Positions 20,827-28,856 of a stretch of DNA of 64,000 bases are shown here, piece by piece. The stretch's first letter is position 1; each line of letters begins with the position of its first letter. Origin of the DNA: JAFDZV01 sp048594725 (GTDB lineage: Bacteria; Bacteroidota; Ignavibacteria; OLB7). The notes beneath the pieces were generated by a model, which saw nothing but the letters and a program-made list of their open reading frames with translations, did no database searches and was not told the origin of the DNA. The translations under genes were made by a program, and so were the position numbers. The stretch spans positions 1 to 64,000 of the forward strand of contig JBMDXA010000199.1 of NCBI GenBank assembly GCA_048594725.1, given 5' to 3'.

Positions 20827-20875
20827 AAGCCGCGAAGGCGCAAAGAAGAGGTCTTTCTTTTCGCCTTCGCGGCTT
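20827..20875. repeat. Long inverted repeat / hairpin
   Basis: A 14-bp perfect stem (AAGCCGCGAAGGCG 20827-20840 with CGCCTTCGCGGCTT 20862-20875) continues inward, after one mismatch, through AAAGAA pairing with TTCTTT, giving about 20 bp in all. It lies in the 398-bp gap between the small gene and the histidine kinase gene; the rest of that gap (20876-21079) shows no gene. It could be a terminator for the minus-strand kinase or a dispersed repeat. Confidence 0.55.
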
Positions 20876-21079
20876 CCCGTGGGATTCTTCTGGAAGTGCC
20901 CACTCAGGGTCGCTGGAGTATATAGTTGCCTTCAGATTTTCGATTGGAAGCGAGGAGGGGCCGCCGACGGGAGGCCTGCTGTCAGTAAGCAGTCGCCTTC
21001 GTCCGTGGCAGCTCCAACGAGACTGCGGGAGTCTAGGGATATTCCCGGAATAATGGAAATAAGCTCCTTGACCGGCTGG

Positions 21080-22150
21080 TTACTGCTTCAGCCGGAAGCT
21101 GAAGGTCGTGCCGGTTCCCAGTTGCGATTCAACCTGGACGGTGGAGCCATGGGCTTCGATGATATGCTTGACGATGGCGAGCCCAAGGCCGCTTCCTCCC
21201 ACCGCCCGCGAGCGGTCCTTGTTCACCCGGTAGAAGCGTTCGAAGATCCGTCCCAGATCCTCTTTCGGGATGCCGATGCCGGTATCGCGCACACGAACGA
21301 TCGCTTCGGTGGCGCCCGGCTCCAGCTCTATGCTCACCACGCCGCCGGGATGATTGTATTTGATGGCATTCTCGATCAGGTTGACCACCGCCTGTTTCAG
21401 TCGGTCGCGGTCGCCGAGCACGGAGATATTCCCGTTCCTGGGGGAGCCGGCGATATGGAACTCCAGCTGCACATCGGCCATCTCGGCGGTGGGCTGAAGT
21501 TCGTCGATGATGGCGCGGAAATACTCCACGGCGTTGAAGTAGCGGAAGCTCATCTTCATCTCTCCGGATTCGATGCGGGAGATCTCGATCAGATCGGTCA
21601 GCAGGGAGTGCAGGCGAAGGACGTTCTGATGGGCCTTGTGGAGAAAATCATCGCGCACCTCCGGATCTTCCACGGCGCCATCGATCAGGGTTTCCAGGTA
21701 GCCCTGCACCGAGAAGATGGGGGTTCGAAGCTCGTGCGAGACGTTGCCGAGAAACTCGCTCCGCACCCGTTCCAGCCGTTTCATCTCGGCGATATCGTGT
21801 TTGGCGCGGGTGGACATGGCGTTGATGGCCTCGGCGAGCTCGCGCAGCTCCTCCAGCGGGATCTGCGCGGTATCGATCTTCCGTTCCAGGTCCCCCCTGG
21901 AGATCTCGCGCGATACGGCGGTCATGCGGTCCACATGATCGGCGATCTTCTCGGTGAAACGGGTCACCCGCATAAATCCCACCACGAAGATCGTGGAGGC
22001 CACCACGATGATAAGCCAGATCTCCTGCTCGGGGGATTGGGGGATGCCGAAAATGTAGTGAAGGACCAGAAGCGTGACGATTGCGGCCACCGCGATGCCC
22101 AGCAGCCGGGTGGTTACCCAGCGGACCCGCTGACGAATTGAACCATTCAT
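21080..22150 (-). CDS. PhoR-like membrane sensor histidine kinase
   Basis: This kinase autophosphorylates and passes phosphate to the response regulator encoded just upstream. I chose MNGSIRQRV (22150) because the 60 residues upstream are Arg/Pro-rich and unlike the family. Order: TM1 about 15-33, very short extracytoplasmic loop (PQSPEQE), TM2 about 44-60, HAMP 60-112, HisKA with H139 in NVSHELRTP, then the ATPase domain with LIENAIKYN, DTGIGI, FERFYRV and GGSGLGLAI. The loop is too short for a ligand-binding domain, so sensing is probably in the membrane or through partners, as in PhoR-type kinases. The phosphate-control assignment is by similarity only; no pst or phoU genes are in the window. 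Confidence 0.88.
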   Translation of the reverse strand: MNGSIRQRVRWVTTRLLGIAVAAIVTLLVLHYIFGIPQSPEQEIWLIIVVASTIFVVGFMRVTRFTEKIADHVDRMTAVSREISRGDLERKIDTAQIPLEELRELAEAINAMSTRAKHDIAEMKRLERVRSEFLGNVSHELRTPIFSVQGYLETLIDGAVEDPEVRDDFLHKAHQNVLRLHSLLTDLIEISRIESGEMKMSFRYFNAVEYFRAIIDELQPTAEMADVQLEFHIAGSPRNGNISVLGDRDRLKQAVVNLIENAIKYNHPGGVVSIELEPGATEAIVRVRDTGIGIPKEDLGRIFERFYRVNKDRSRAVGGSGLGLAIVKHIIEAHGSTVQVESQLGTGTTFSFRLKQ

Positions 22151-22229
22151 GCGTGGGGGATGAGTTGATGGAGGGCGCGCAGCCCTGAGCCGTTTGCGGC
22201 GCGTCGTGCCGCTTGTGCGTTCGCCGGCA

Positions 22230-22268
22230 GCAGTATGCGCGAGCAGTATGCGCGAGCAGTATGCGCGG
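22230..22268. repeat. Three tandem 13-bp repeats
   Basis: GCAGTATGCGCGA repeats at 22230-22242, 22243-22255 and (last base G) 22256-22268. They lie in the 247-bp gap between the response regulator and the kinase gene. They could be regulator half-sites or slippage repeats. Confidence 0.7.
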
Positions 22269-22397
22269 GGCCTGCGGCCGCTGTAGCCGGCAGCAGAGAC
22301 GGAAGGGGAGAAATCGCCGGAGAGCCTCATCCCGCATCCCTGCCTTTCTGCTACCAGCCACGATCTACGAACTTATCTCTACTCTGGCAACTCTCCT

Positions 22398-23099
22398 CTA
22401 TCTGCCATCGGCAAATCTGTAGCCCACGCCCTTTACCGTCTCGATCAGCTCGCACTGATGGCCGAGCTTCTCGCGGATCTTGGAAATATGCACATCGACC
22501 GTTCTATCCACCACATAGACGTTCTCTCCCCAGATCCTGTTCAGGAGTATCTCGCGGGAGAAGACCTTGCCACGGTTGGAGGCCAGGAAGGCGAGCAGTT
22601 CGAACTCCTTTTTCGGGAAGAACGTCTCGCGGCCGCGCACCTTCACCGTGTAGTTCTGGCGGTTGATCTCCAGATCGCCCACATTGAGCATCTCCGGCAT
22701 CACGATCGTCTCGGTTTTTACCGCCTCGGCGCTGCGCCGCAGAACCGATTTCACGCGCGCCACCAGCACACGCGGGGAGATCGGCTTCTGGATATAATCA
22801 TCGGCACCGAGCTCAAGCCCGAGGATCTGGTCGAGCTCCCCCACGCGCGCGGTAAGGAAGATGATCGGCGTTGCCGCATGCAGCGGGTTGGCGCGGAGCT
22901 TCCGGCAGACCTCGAAACCATCCACCTCCGGCATCATCACGTCCAGGAGGATCAGATCGAGCGGGGCCGTGGTGGCAAGCTCCAGCGCCTTGGCCCCGTC
23001 ATTTGCGGTCTTGACGAGATATCCTTCCTTCTCCAGGTTGTAGCGGAGGAGCTGGAGGATATCCTCTTCATCATCAACGACAAGAATCGTTTTAGGCAT
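22398..23099 (-). CDS. PhoB/OmpR-family response regulator
   Basis: DNA-binding response regulator, 233 residues. The start is MPKTILVVDDEED at 23099; upstream residues are non-conserved. The receiver domain has acidic pocket D9-D10, phospho-acceptor D53 in LILLDVMMPEVDG, the T/S switch in FLTARV and K in YIQKPISP. The C-terminal winged helix (FPKKEFELLAFLASNRG, VDRTVDVHISKIREKLG, VKGVGYRF) is typical of OmpR/PhoB. It lies upstream of, and on the same strand as, the PhoR-like kinase, so the two form a cognate pair. It is divergent from the ATP synthase operon; the 468-bp gap between them is gene-free. Confidence 0.9.
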   Translation of the reverse strand: MPKTILVVDDEEDILQLLRYNLEKEGYLVKTANDGAKALELATTAPLDLILLDVMMPEVDGFEVCRKLRANPLHAATPIIFLTARVGELDQILGLELGADDYIQKPISPRVLVARVKSVLRRSAEAVKTETIVMPEMLNVGDLEINRQNYTVKVRGRETFFPKKEFELLAFLASNRGKVFSREILLNRIWGENVYVVDRTVDVHISKIREKLGHQCELIETVKGVGYRFADGR

Positions 23100-23432
23100 G
23101 TAATCACTTGAACTGTAGGAGGGCACCTGAGCCCGGTTTGCAGAGGGGGTCCGGCAGGCGCCGGAGATAGCCTCTTCCGCCTCGATCTCAGGTATGCAAG
23201 TTAACATTGCGCCCCGGCTTTATCCAGACTGCGGAGGGGGGAAGGGGGGTCAAGATTTCTTAACATTGGGGGATGGGAGTCCACAAGTCCGGGAGCCGGG
23301 GAGAACGAAGATGGGGCGTGATGCCTGGGCGCCGCTGTGCTCCTGATTCCTCCGGCTCCCGCACCTCTTGACTCTCCCGGAGGCTTGAAATCTCTTTTTT
23401 CAGGGAGATACAAAGTTTTGCCGCTGAAATCG

Positions 23433-23464
23433 TTGCCGTAATCGTCTCCCGCTTGCTATGTTTG
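23433..23464 (+). promoter_or_regulatory. Bacteroidota-type promoter for the ATP synthase operon
   Basis: TTG at 23433-23435, then 21 nt, then TATGTTTG at 23457-23464, an exact match to the TAnnTTTG -7 element known in Bacteroidota. It lies about 100 nt before the first gene of the operon. The rest of the 23100-23567 gap shows no gene. Confidence 0.45.
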
Positions 23465-23567
23465 TTGACTGTATAAGTTTTCCGGCGCACAACTCACTCC
23501 TTGCACACCCGTGAAAGTGGGAGTTGGCGGCGGCCCGGAGTTCCATCCGGACCATTCGGGAGGAACC

Positions 23568-23813
23568 ATGAGCTTCCAGAAGAAACCCCGCCAATCGACG
23601 ATGCAGCAGCTTGGACCCTACCTGGGGATGGGGCTGCAGATTGCCGCGGCGATGAGCGCGTTCGGGGCTCTGGGGTGGTGGTTGGACGGCAAATACGGGA
23701 CAACCCCCTGGCTTCTGGCCGCGGGGGTGGTACTCGGGGCCACAGGGGGGATGATCAGCGTGGTGAGAACCACGATACAGCTTGGCAAACGGGATAAGCC
23801 AGGCCGGCAGTGA
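23568..23813 (+). CDS. AtpZ/AtpI-like ATP synthase accessory protein
   Basis: A small membrane protein of 81 residues with two predicted helices (LQIAAAMSAFGALGWWL and PWLLAAGVVLGATGGMISVV) joined by a short DGKYGTT loop. This is the pattern of the AtpZ/AtpI F0F1-associated family, proposed to help c-ring assembly or Mg2+ transport. The start MSFQKKPRQ is set by a strong GGGAGGA ribosome site at 23559-23565; a longer ATG start at 23511 has no such site. It is the first gene of the ATP synthase operon. Confidence 0.8.
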   Translation: MSFQKKPRQSTMQQLGPYLGMGLQIAAAMSAFGALGWWLDGKYGTTPWLLAAGVVLGATGGMISVVRTTIQLGKRDKPGRQ

Positions 23814-23859
23814 CCGGCATTCCATCGTGTACGTCCGCTAGAAGTCTACTTCCGACCGA

Positions 23860-24312
23860 ATGCGCTTCAAGTTCTGCAAATCCGTTCTTCTGCTTGCCAC
23901 TGTGATGGCGCTCCTGCTTGCATACCCGATGTATGCGTGGTCGAGCGCCGAGGTCATCCGCGCCGTGGTCGCCTCCGGCATCATCGCGCTGGTCAACATC
24001 ATCGTCGGTTGTATCACCCTCGACTACACGATCGATAAGAGCAATCAGACCTTTATGATCGGCGTGTTCGGCGGCATGGGCGTCCGTATGGGGCTCATCC
24101 TGCTGGCCGTGGCGATCCTGCTGCTCAATGGTTATCATGCGCTCTCCCTGTCGCTGTCGCTGATGGGATTTTATGTGGCGTTCATGATCGCCGAGATCAT
24201 CTATGCCACGCGGGAGCTCTCCCGGCGCAACCCCAGGACCAGGCCGGTCCGCCAGGGCGCCGATAGAGGAACCTCCCTTCGCTCACTCTCTGTTGAACAT
24301 CGGAGCAACTGA
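23860..24312 (+). CDS. Unknown four-helix membrane protein in the ATP synthase operon
   Basis: 150 residues with four hydrophobic segments (SVLLLATVMALLLAYP, VVASGIIALVNIIVGCI, MGLILLAVAILLL, LSLSLMGFYVAFMIAEII) and a basic C-terminal tail. Its place between the AtpZ-like gene and atpB is where AtpI or other assembly factors sit in other phyla. I see no diagnostic motif. Its stop overlaps the atpB start by one base (TGATG at 24310-24314), which suggests translational coupling and a role in F0 assembly. Confidence 0.7.
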   Translation: MRFKFCKSVLLLATVMALLLAYPMYAWSSAEVIRAVVASGIIALVNIIVGCITLDYTIDKSNQTFMIGVFGGMGVRMGLILLAVAILLLNGYHALSLSLSLMGFYVAFMIAEIIYATRELSRRNPRTRPVRQGADRGTSLRSLSVEHRSN

Positions 24313-25388
24313 TGCAAGATCCTGAAACGTTACCTCTCATCGCGCAGGCCGGTGACCATCCCGGCACCAGCGAACAGCACTCGGACAAGCCTGCCGGCGA
24401 TCAGCACGCCGGTGAGCCAGCCGGGGAGCATGGCGCTGCGCCGGAGGCGGGGGATACCGGGGCCATCTTCAATACGCTCCTGGCAAAGCTGGGTGATCAC
24501 CGCGAGGTGGAGATCGGGCCGCTGCATCTGCCGTTGCCGGTGATTCTGATCGATGACGGGGTGCACGTCTATTCGAGCATCGAGTCGATGCAGGCCGCCG
24601 GCCGCTACGAGTACACGCATCACCATATCTATCGCGCCGGGACCGAGCAGGCCCCCGCGCTGGATATGTCGGTGACCAGCCTGGTCTTCTTCCAGTGGCT
24701 GGCGATGGCGATTCTCTTCCTGGTGATGGTGCCGATGGCCGCCAGGTACAAGAAGAACGGCGTGCGCCCGGTAAAGGGGATCTTCAATGCTATGGAAGCC
24801 CTTATCATGTATGTGAGGGATGAGATCGTGCTGCCGAACACCGGCGAGTACGGCAAGAAGATGATGCCGATCTTCCTGACCTTCTTCTTCTTCATCATCA
24901 CGATGAACTTCCTCGGGATGGTCCCGTACGGGCATTCCCCCACGGGCAGCCTGAACGTTACCGCGGGTCTGGCGATCATCGCCTTCTTCACCGTACAGAT
25001 CGCCTCTATCGCCAAGAACGGCTTCGGCGCCTGGCTGAAGCATCTTACCGGCGGCGTGCCGGTGTGGCTGTGGCCGATCATGGTGCCGGTGGAAGTTCTC
25101 GGCCTTTTCACGAAGCCCTTCGCCCTGTGCGTGCGTCTGTTCGCCAATATGACGGCCGGCCACGTGATCCTTCTTTCGCTGATCGGTCTGGTGTTCGTAA
25201 CCTCGGCATTCATCCCGGTCACGCTCGGATTCTCGCTGTTCATCAACATCCTCGAGCTGCTGGTGGCGTTTATCCAGGCCTACGTCTTCACGATTCTGAC
25301 GGCGGTGTTCACCGGGATCGGTCTTGCCTCGCATGACCACGATCACGATCACGCCCATGGCGGCAGCGAGCACGCGGCTGCACACTAA
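24312..25388 (+). CDS. atpB: ATP synthase F0 subunit a
   Basis: Proton-channel stator subunit, 358 residues, inner membrane. The essential arginine lies in the TM4 signature KPFALCVRLFANMTAGHV. C-terminal helices include NILELLVAFIQAYVFTIL. The N-terminal 50 residues before the usual start of homology are hydrophilic and His/Glu/Gly-rich, and the C-terminus ends in a His/Asp run (SHDHDHDHAHGG), giving a protein longer than the usual 240-280 residues. Chlorobi and Bacteroidota subunits also carry N-terminal extensions. Part of the atp operon, coupled to the gene before it. Confidence 0.95.
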   Translation: MQDPETLPLIAQAGDHPGTSEQHSDKPAGDQHAGEPAGEHGAAPEAGDTGAIFNTLLAKLGDHREVEIGPLHLPLPVILIDDGVHVYSSIESMQAAGRYEYTHHHIYRAGTEQAPALDMSVTSLVFFQWLAMAILFLVMVPMAARYKKNGVRPVKGIFNAMEALIMYVRDEIVLPNTGEYGKKMMPIFLTFFFFIITMNFLGMVPYGHSPTGSLNVTAGLAIIAFFTVQIASIAKNGFGAWLKHLTGGVPVWLWPIMVPVEVLGLFTKPFALCVRLFANMTAGHVILLSLIGLVFVTSAFIPVTLGFSLFINILELLVAFIQAYVFTILTAVFTGIGLASHDHDHDHAHGGSEHAAAH

Positions 25389-25398
25389 GGAAGTGGGT

Positions 25399-25510
25399 TT
25401 AGATCGTAGTGCTTAGTTCTTGGAGCTTAGTGCTTAGCAGAGAAGAACCATCTCTCGCTAAGCACTAAGGACTACAGCCGCCGCAGGCGGCGTCCTAAGA
25501 ACCAGGCGCC
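25399..25510. repeat. Heptad island with palindrome inside the atp operon
   Basis: CTTAGTG/CTTAGTT words (25406-25438) face their complements (GCTAAGCACTAAGG, 25458-25470) about 20-50 nt downstream. They are followed by the hairpin AGCCGCCGCAGGCGGCG (25476-25492: 6-bp stem, GCA loop) and TCCTAAGAAC. The island separates atpB from atpE and could fold into a long RNA hairpin in the operon message. Confidence 0.65.
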
Positions 25511-25642
25511 AATAACCACTTGATAATCTTTTCCCGGCACCGGCCGGGTGCTCGATGTACGCTTTTTGCGTACTTTTGCTGGTCTTAACGAAAGCTTCAC
25601 ATACACATTTACGTCTCACATTCTCATTTCGGAGGACATTGA

Positions 25643-25870
25643 ATGGAGCCCCAGGTATTCGCTTATCTTGCCGCTGGTCTCGGCGCTGCTATCACCGTGT
25701 TCGGAGCCGCCACCGGCATTGGCCGCCTGGCATCAGCCGCTCTGGAAGCCCATGGACGCCAGCCGGAAGCAATCGGTGATGTTCGCACCACCATGATTAT
25801 CGCCGCCGCTCTTATCGAGGGTGTCGCCCTCTTCGCGGAGGTTATCTGCATCCTTCTGGCTACGAAGTAA
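25643..25870 (+). CDS. atpE: ATP synthase F0 subunit c
   Basis: Rotor-ring proteolipid, 75 residues, two helices: residues 7-30 with GAAITVFGAATGIG, and 50-72 with the ion-binding carboxylate in LIEGVALFAEVICILL. The RQPE polar loop (contact with gamma/epsilon) is at 39-42. No clear Na+-type ligand pattern is seen beside the Glu, so H+ use is more likely. A GGAGG ribosome site at 25631-25635 supports the start at 25643 over longer ATG options in the repeat-derived leader. Confidence 0.94.
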   Translation: MEPQVFAYLAAGLGAAITVFGAATGIGRLASAALEAHGRQPEAIGDVRTTMIIAAALIEGVALFAEVICILLATK

Positions 25871-26069
25871 TTGCCCTCATCCCAACCGCGCCAGGCATAC
25901 CTGCCTGATGCGGAACAAGAGTGCGAGATGGAGTAGTGTCGAAGAGCGAGCGTACCGGTAGGGAGCCGGGGAGAATTCCCGGTTTCCGGAGCAGGGCGCT
26001 CCTCTTTGTTTCACAATCAGCTACCGTTGCTCCCAGCAACTTGCCTTAGCAACCCGAAAAGGTACAGAC

Positions 26070-26561
26070 ATGCTCGATATTCAGACCGGTCCGATTCTCT
26101 GGACGATTCTCAATTTCCTTATCCTGCTGCTGCTGCTCGGCAAGGTTGCATGGAAGCCGATTCTGAAGGCACTGGAAACGCGCGAAGCCACGATCAACGA
26201 TGCGCTCAATCGTGCCGAGACCGCACGTGCCGAGGCCGATCGCATCCTTGCGGAAAACCAGCAGACCCTGCGCAGGGCCGATGAGGAGTCGCAGAGGGTG
26301 CTGCGCGAAAGCCGCGAGTATGCCGAGCGGATGCAGGCCGAGGCGATGCAGAAGTCCCAGGACGAAAGCCGCCGCCTTCTCGACCAGGCCAACAAGGAGA
26401 TCGAGCGGAACAAGCAGCAGGCGCTCAACGAGCTTCGCACCGAAGTCGCCAATCTCGCGGTGGGTGCCGCCGAGAAGATCCTCAACGAATCGCTCGATGC
26501 CGATCGCCACAAGCGCCTGGTGGATAACTATATCACGCAGGCTGCCCAGGTGCAGAACTAA
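26070..26561 (+). CDS. atpF: ATP synthase F0 subunit b
   Basis: Peripheral-stalk subunit, 163 residues. One N-terminal helix (ILWTILNFLILLLLLGKVAW) is followed by a long charged coiled coil (residues 35-150, many Glu/Arg/Gln/Ala) and a C-terminal segment that should dock on delta. The preceding 199-bp gap has a weak hairpin (GGAGC 25988-25992 with GCTCC 25998-26002, then TCTTTGTTT) that might trim readthrough from atpE to atpF, consistent with the need for more subunit c than b. The gap to atpH is only 15 bp. Confidence 0.92.
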   Translation: MLDIQTGPILWTILNFLILLLLLGKVAWKPILKALETREATINDALNRAETARAEADRILAENQQTLRRADEESQRVLRESREYAERMQAEAMQKSQDESRRLLDQANKEIERNKQQALNELRTEVANLAVGAAEKILNESLDADRHKRLVDNYITQAAQVQN

Positions 26562-26576
26562 TCGGAGTTCCAGTAT

Positions 26577-27125
26577 ATGGCTACGACCCGCGTTGCACAG
26601 CGCTACGCCAAGGCGCTCATGGATTTGGCGAAAGAGCAGGGGGGACTGGATGTCATCATCGATGATATCCGTACCATCAGCGGAGCCATCGAGGGCTCCA
26701 GAGAGCTTCAGCTTCTGCTTCATTCCCCGGTCGTCGACGACCGGAAGAAGGAGAGCATCCTGCGGCAGATCTTCGGCGGAAAGGTCGGTACGGTGGTGGA
26801 CCGGTTTATCTCGCTGCTGGCCCTGAAGGGACGCGGCGCCGATCTCCCGGCGATTCTCGAAGCCTTCGAACATCTGATCGATCGCGAGCGGAACGTGGTG
26901 CCGGCGACGATCACCACCGCCGTGGAGCTGGATGCCCCGCAGCGGGAGCGGCTGGAACAGAAGATCGCCTCTCTCAGCGGTCATACGGTTCGCGCCAGGT
27001 ATCTCGTCGATCCCACGCTCATCGGCGGGTTCCGTGCCCGTTTCGAGGATCAGATGATCGATGCCTCGGTACGCCATCAGCTCGATCGCCTGCATGAATC
27101 GTTTGCCGGGGGGAGCCCCAACTAA
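26577..27125 (+). CDS. atpH: ATP synthase F1 subunit delta
   Basis: Stator subunit linking F1 alpha to the b stalk, 182 residues. The N-terminal six-helix domain starts RVAQRYAKALMDLAKEQG, the family signature; the C-terminal part contains VRARYLVDPTLIGGFRARFEDQMIDASVRHQL, given here only as the segment at residues about 142-173. Length is normal. It lies between atpF and atpA in the standard order. Confidence 0.92.
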   Translation: MATTRVAQRYAKALMDLAKEQGGLDVIIDDIRTISGAIEGSRELQLLLHSPVVDDRKKESILRQIFGGKVGTVVDRFISLLALKGRGADLPAILEAFEHLIDRERNVVPATITTAVELDAPQRERLEQKIASLSGHTVRARYLVDPTLIGGFRARFEDQMIDASVRHQLDRLHESFAGGSPN

Positions 27126-27212
27126 CGCTTCGGACCGGATCGGCGCTTCATATATCTACGATCGCACCCGCCTCGTAATCAGGAAAATCTTACTCATATC
27201 AGGCATACAGAC

Positions 27213-28763
27213 ATGGCAGAAGTTCGTCCCGATGAAGTAACCGCGATTCTGCGCCAGCAGCTCACCAACTTCAGCAACGAAGTCGATATCTACGACGTCG
27301 GCACGGTGTTGCAGGTAGGTGACGGCGTGGCCCGCGTCTACGGGCTTACCAACGCCGTTGCGTCGGAGCTGCTGGAGTTCCCGAACGGCGTTTTCGGCAT
27401 GGCCCTCAACCTCGAAGAGGATAACGTCGGCGTTGTGTTGTTCGGCGACGACAAGCTGATCAACGAGGGGGATACCGTCAAGCGTACCGGCCGGGTTGCC
27501 TCGGTTCCCGTTGGCGAGGAACTGCTCGGCCGTGTCGTTAACCCGCTCGGCGTGCCGATCGATGGCCGTGGCCCGATCAATGCCACCAGGACCCTGCCGA
27601 TCGAGCGCAAGGCCACCGGCGTGGTTACCCGGTTCCCGGTGACCGAGCCGCTGCAGACCGGTATCAAGGCTATCGACGCGATGGTGCCGATCGGCCGTGG
27701 ACAGCGCGAGCTTATCATCGGCGACCGCCAGACCGGCAAGACCGCCGTGGCGATCGACACGATCATCAACCAGAAGTTCACGCACACCCCGGAGGCGAAG
27801 GCCCAGGGTATCGACCCGGTCTTCTGCGTCTATGTGAGCATCGGGCAGAAGGCTTCCACGGTTGCCAACGTGGTGCAGATCCTGAAGGAGAACGGCGCCA
27901 TGGAGTATACCACGGTGGTGGTTGCGGGCGCCTCGGACCCCGCGCCGCTTCAGTTCATCGCCCCGTACGCCGGCGCCTCCATCGGCGAGTACTATCGCGA
28001 TTCGAACCGCCATGCGCTGGCGATCTACGACGATCTTTCCAAGCAGGCCGCGGCCTACCGCCAGGTGTCGCTGCTGCTGCGCCGCCCGCCGGGCCGCGAG
28101 GCATATCCGGGCGACGTGTTCTATCTGCACTCGCGCCTGCTGGAGCGCGCCGCAAAGCTCGACAAGGAGTATGGCGGCGGCTCGCTGACGGCACTTCCGG
28201 TGATCGAGACCCAGGAGAGCGATCCCTCGGCCTACATCCCGACGAACGTGATCTCGATCACCGACGGGCAGATCTACCTGATGCCGGGCCTGTTCAACGC
28301 CGGCGTCCGTCCGGCTATCAACGTCGGCATCTCGGTGTCGCGCGTGGGTGGCAACGCCCAGATCAAGGCCATGAAGAAGGTGTCCGGCACGCTGAAGCTG
28401 GATCTTGCGCAGTATCGCGAGCTGGAGGCATTCGCCAAGTTCGGCTCCGATCTCGACAAGTCCACGCAGCAGCTTCTGCGCCGTGGCTCCCGCCTGGTGG
28501 AGCTTCTGAAGCAGGGACAGTACCAGCCGATGCCGGTCGAGGAGCAGGTTGCCTCCATGTGGATGGGAACCAACGGCTATGCCGACCCGCTCCCGGTGGA
28601 GGATGTGCGCCGCTTCGAGAAGGAGTTCCTGGAGTACCTGCGCAACCGTTACCCGGATGTGCTCTCGGCGATCGCCCAGAAGAAGGAACTGAGCGCCGAT
28701 GTGGTGACCGGTCTGAAGGCCGCCGCCGAGGAGCTCTCGCGCACCTTCCAGAAGAGCGCCTGA
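27213..28763 (+). CDS. atpA: ATP synthase F1 subunit alpha
   Basis: Non-catalytic nucleotide-binding subunit of the F1 head, 516 residues, normal length. Seen: N-terminal beta barrel (EVDIYDVGTVLQVGDGVARV), P-loop GDRQTGKTAVAIDT near residue 170, the alpha-subunit signature region PAINVGISVSRVGG and C-terminal helices ending SRTFQKSA. The start MAEVRPDEVTAILRQQ fits family alignments. The beta and epsilon genes do not follow; atpG does. Confidence 0.97.
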   Translation: MAEVRPDEVTAILRQQLTNFSNEVDIYDVGTVLQVGDGVARVYGLTNAVASELLEFPNGVFGMALNLEEDNVGVVLFGDDKLINEGDTVKRTGRVASVPVGEELLGRVVNPLGVPIDGRGPINATRTLPIERKATGVVTRFPVTEPLQTGIKAIDAMVPIGRGQRELIIGDRQTGKTAVAIDTIINQKFTHTPEAKAQGIDPVFCVYVSIGQKASTVANVVQILKENGAMEYTTVVVAGASDPAPLQFIAPYAGASIGEYYRDSNRHALAIYDDLSKQAAAYRQVSLLLRRPPGREAYPGDVFYLHSRLLERAAKLDKEYGGGSLTALPVIETQESDPSAYIPTNVISITDGQIYLMPGLFNAGVRPAINVGISVSRVGGNAQIKAMKKVSGTLKLDLAQYRELEAFAKFGSDLDKSTQQLLRRGSRLVELLKQGQYQPMPVEEQVASMWMGTNGYADPLPVEDVRRFEKEFLEYLRNRYPDVLSAIAQKKELSADVVTGLKAAAEELSRTFQKSA

Positions 28764-28791
28764 GCATAACCGATAGACGCGGAACAGGGAA

Positions 28792-28817
28792 GGGCGCCCG
28801 GTTACAAGGGGCGCCCC
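28792..28817 (+). other. Intercistronic hairpin between atpA and atpG
   Basis: GGGCGCCC (28792-28799) pairs with GGGCGCCC (28809-28816) around a 9-nt loop. There is no T-run, so it more likely tunes mRNA stability or partial termination than ends the operon. Confidence 0.45.
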
Positions 28818-28856
28818 CCGTACTTCAGAGATACAGAGACACCGGACTACTGATCA

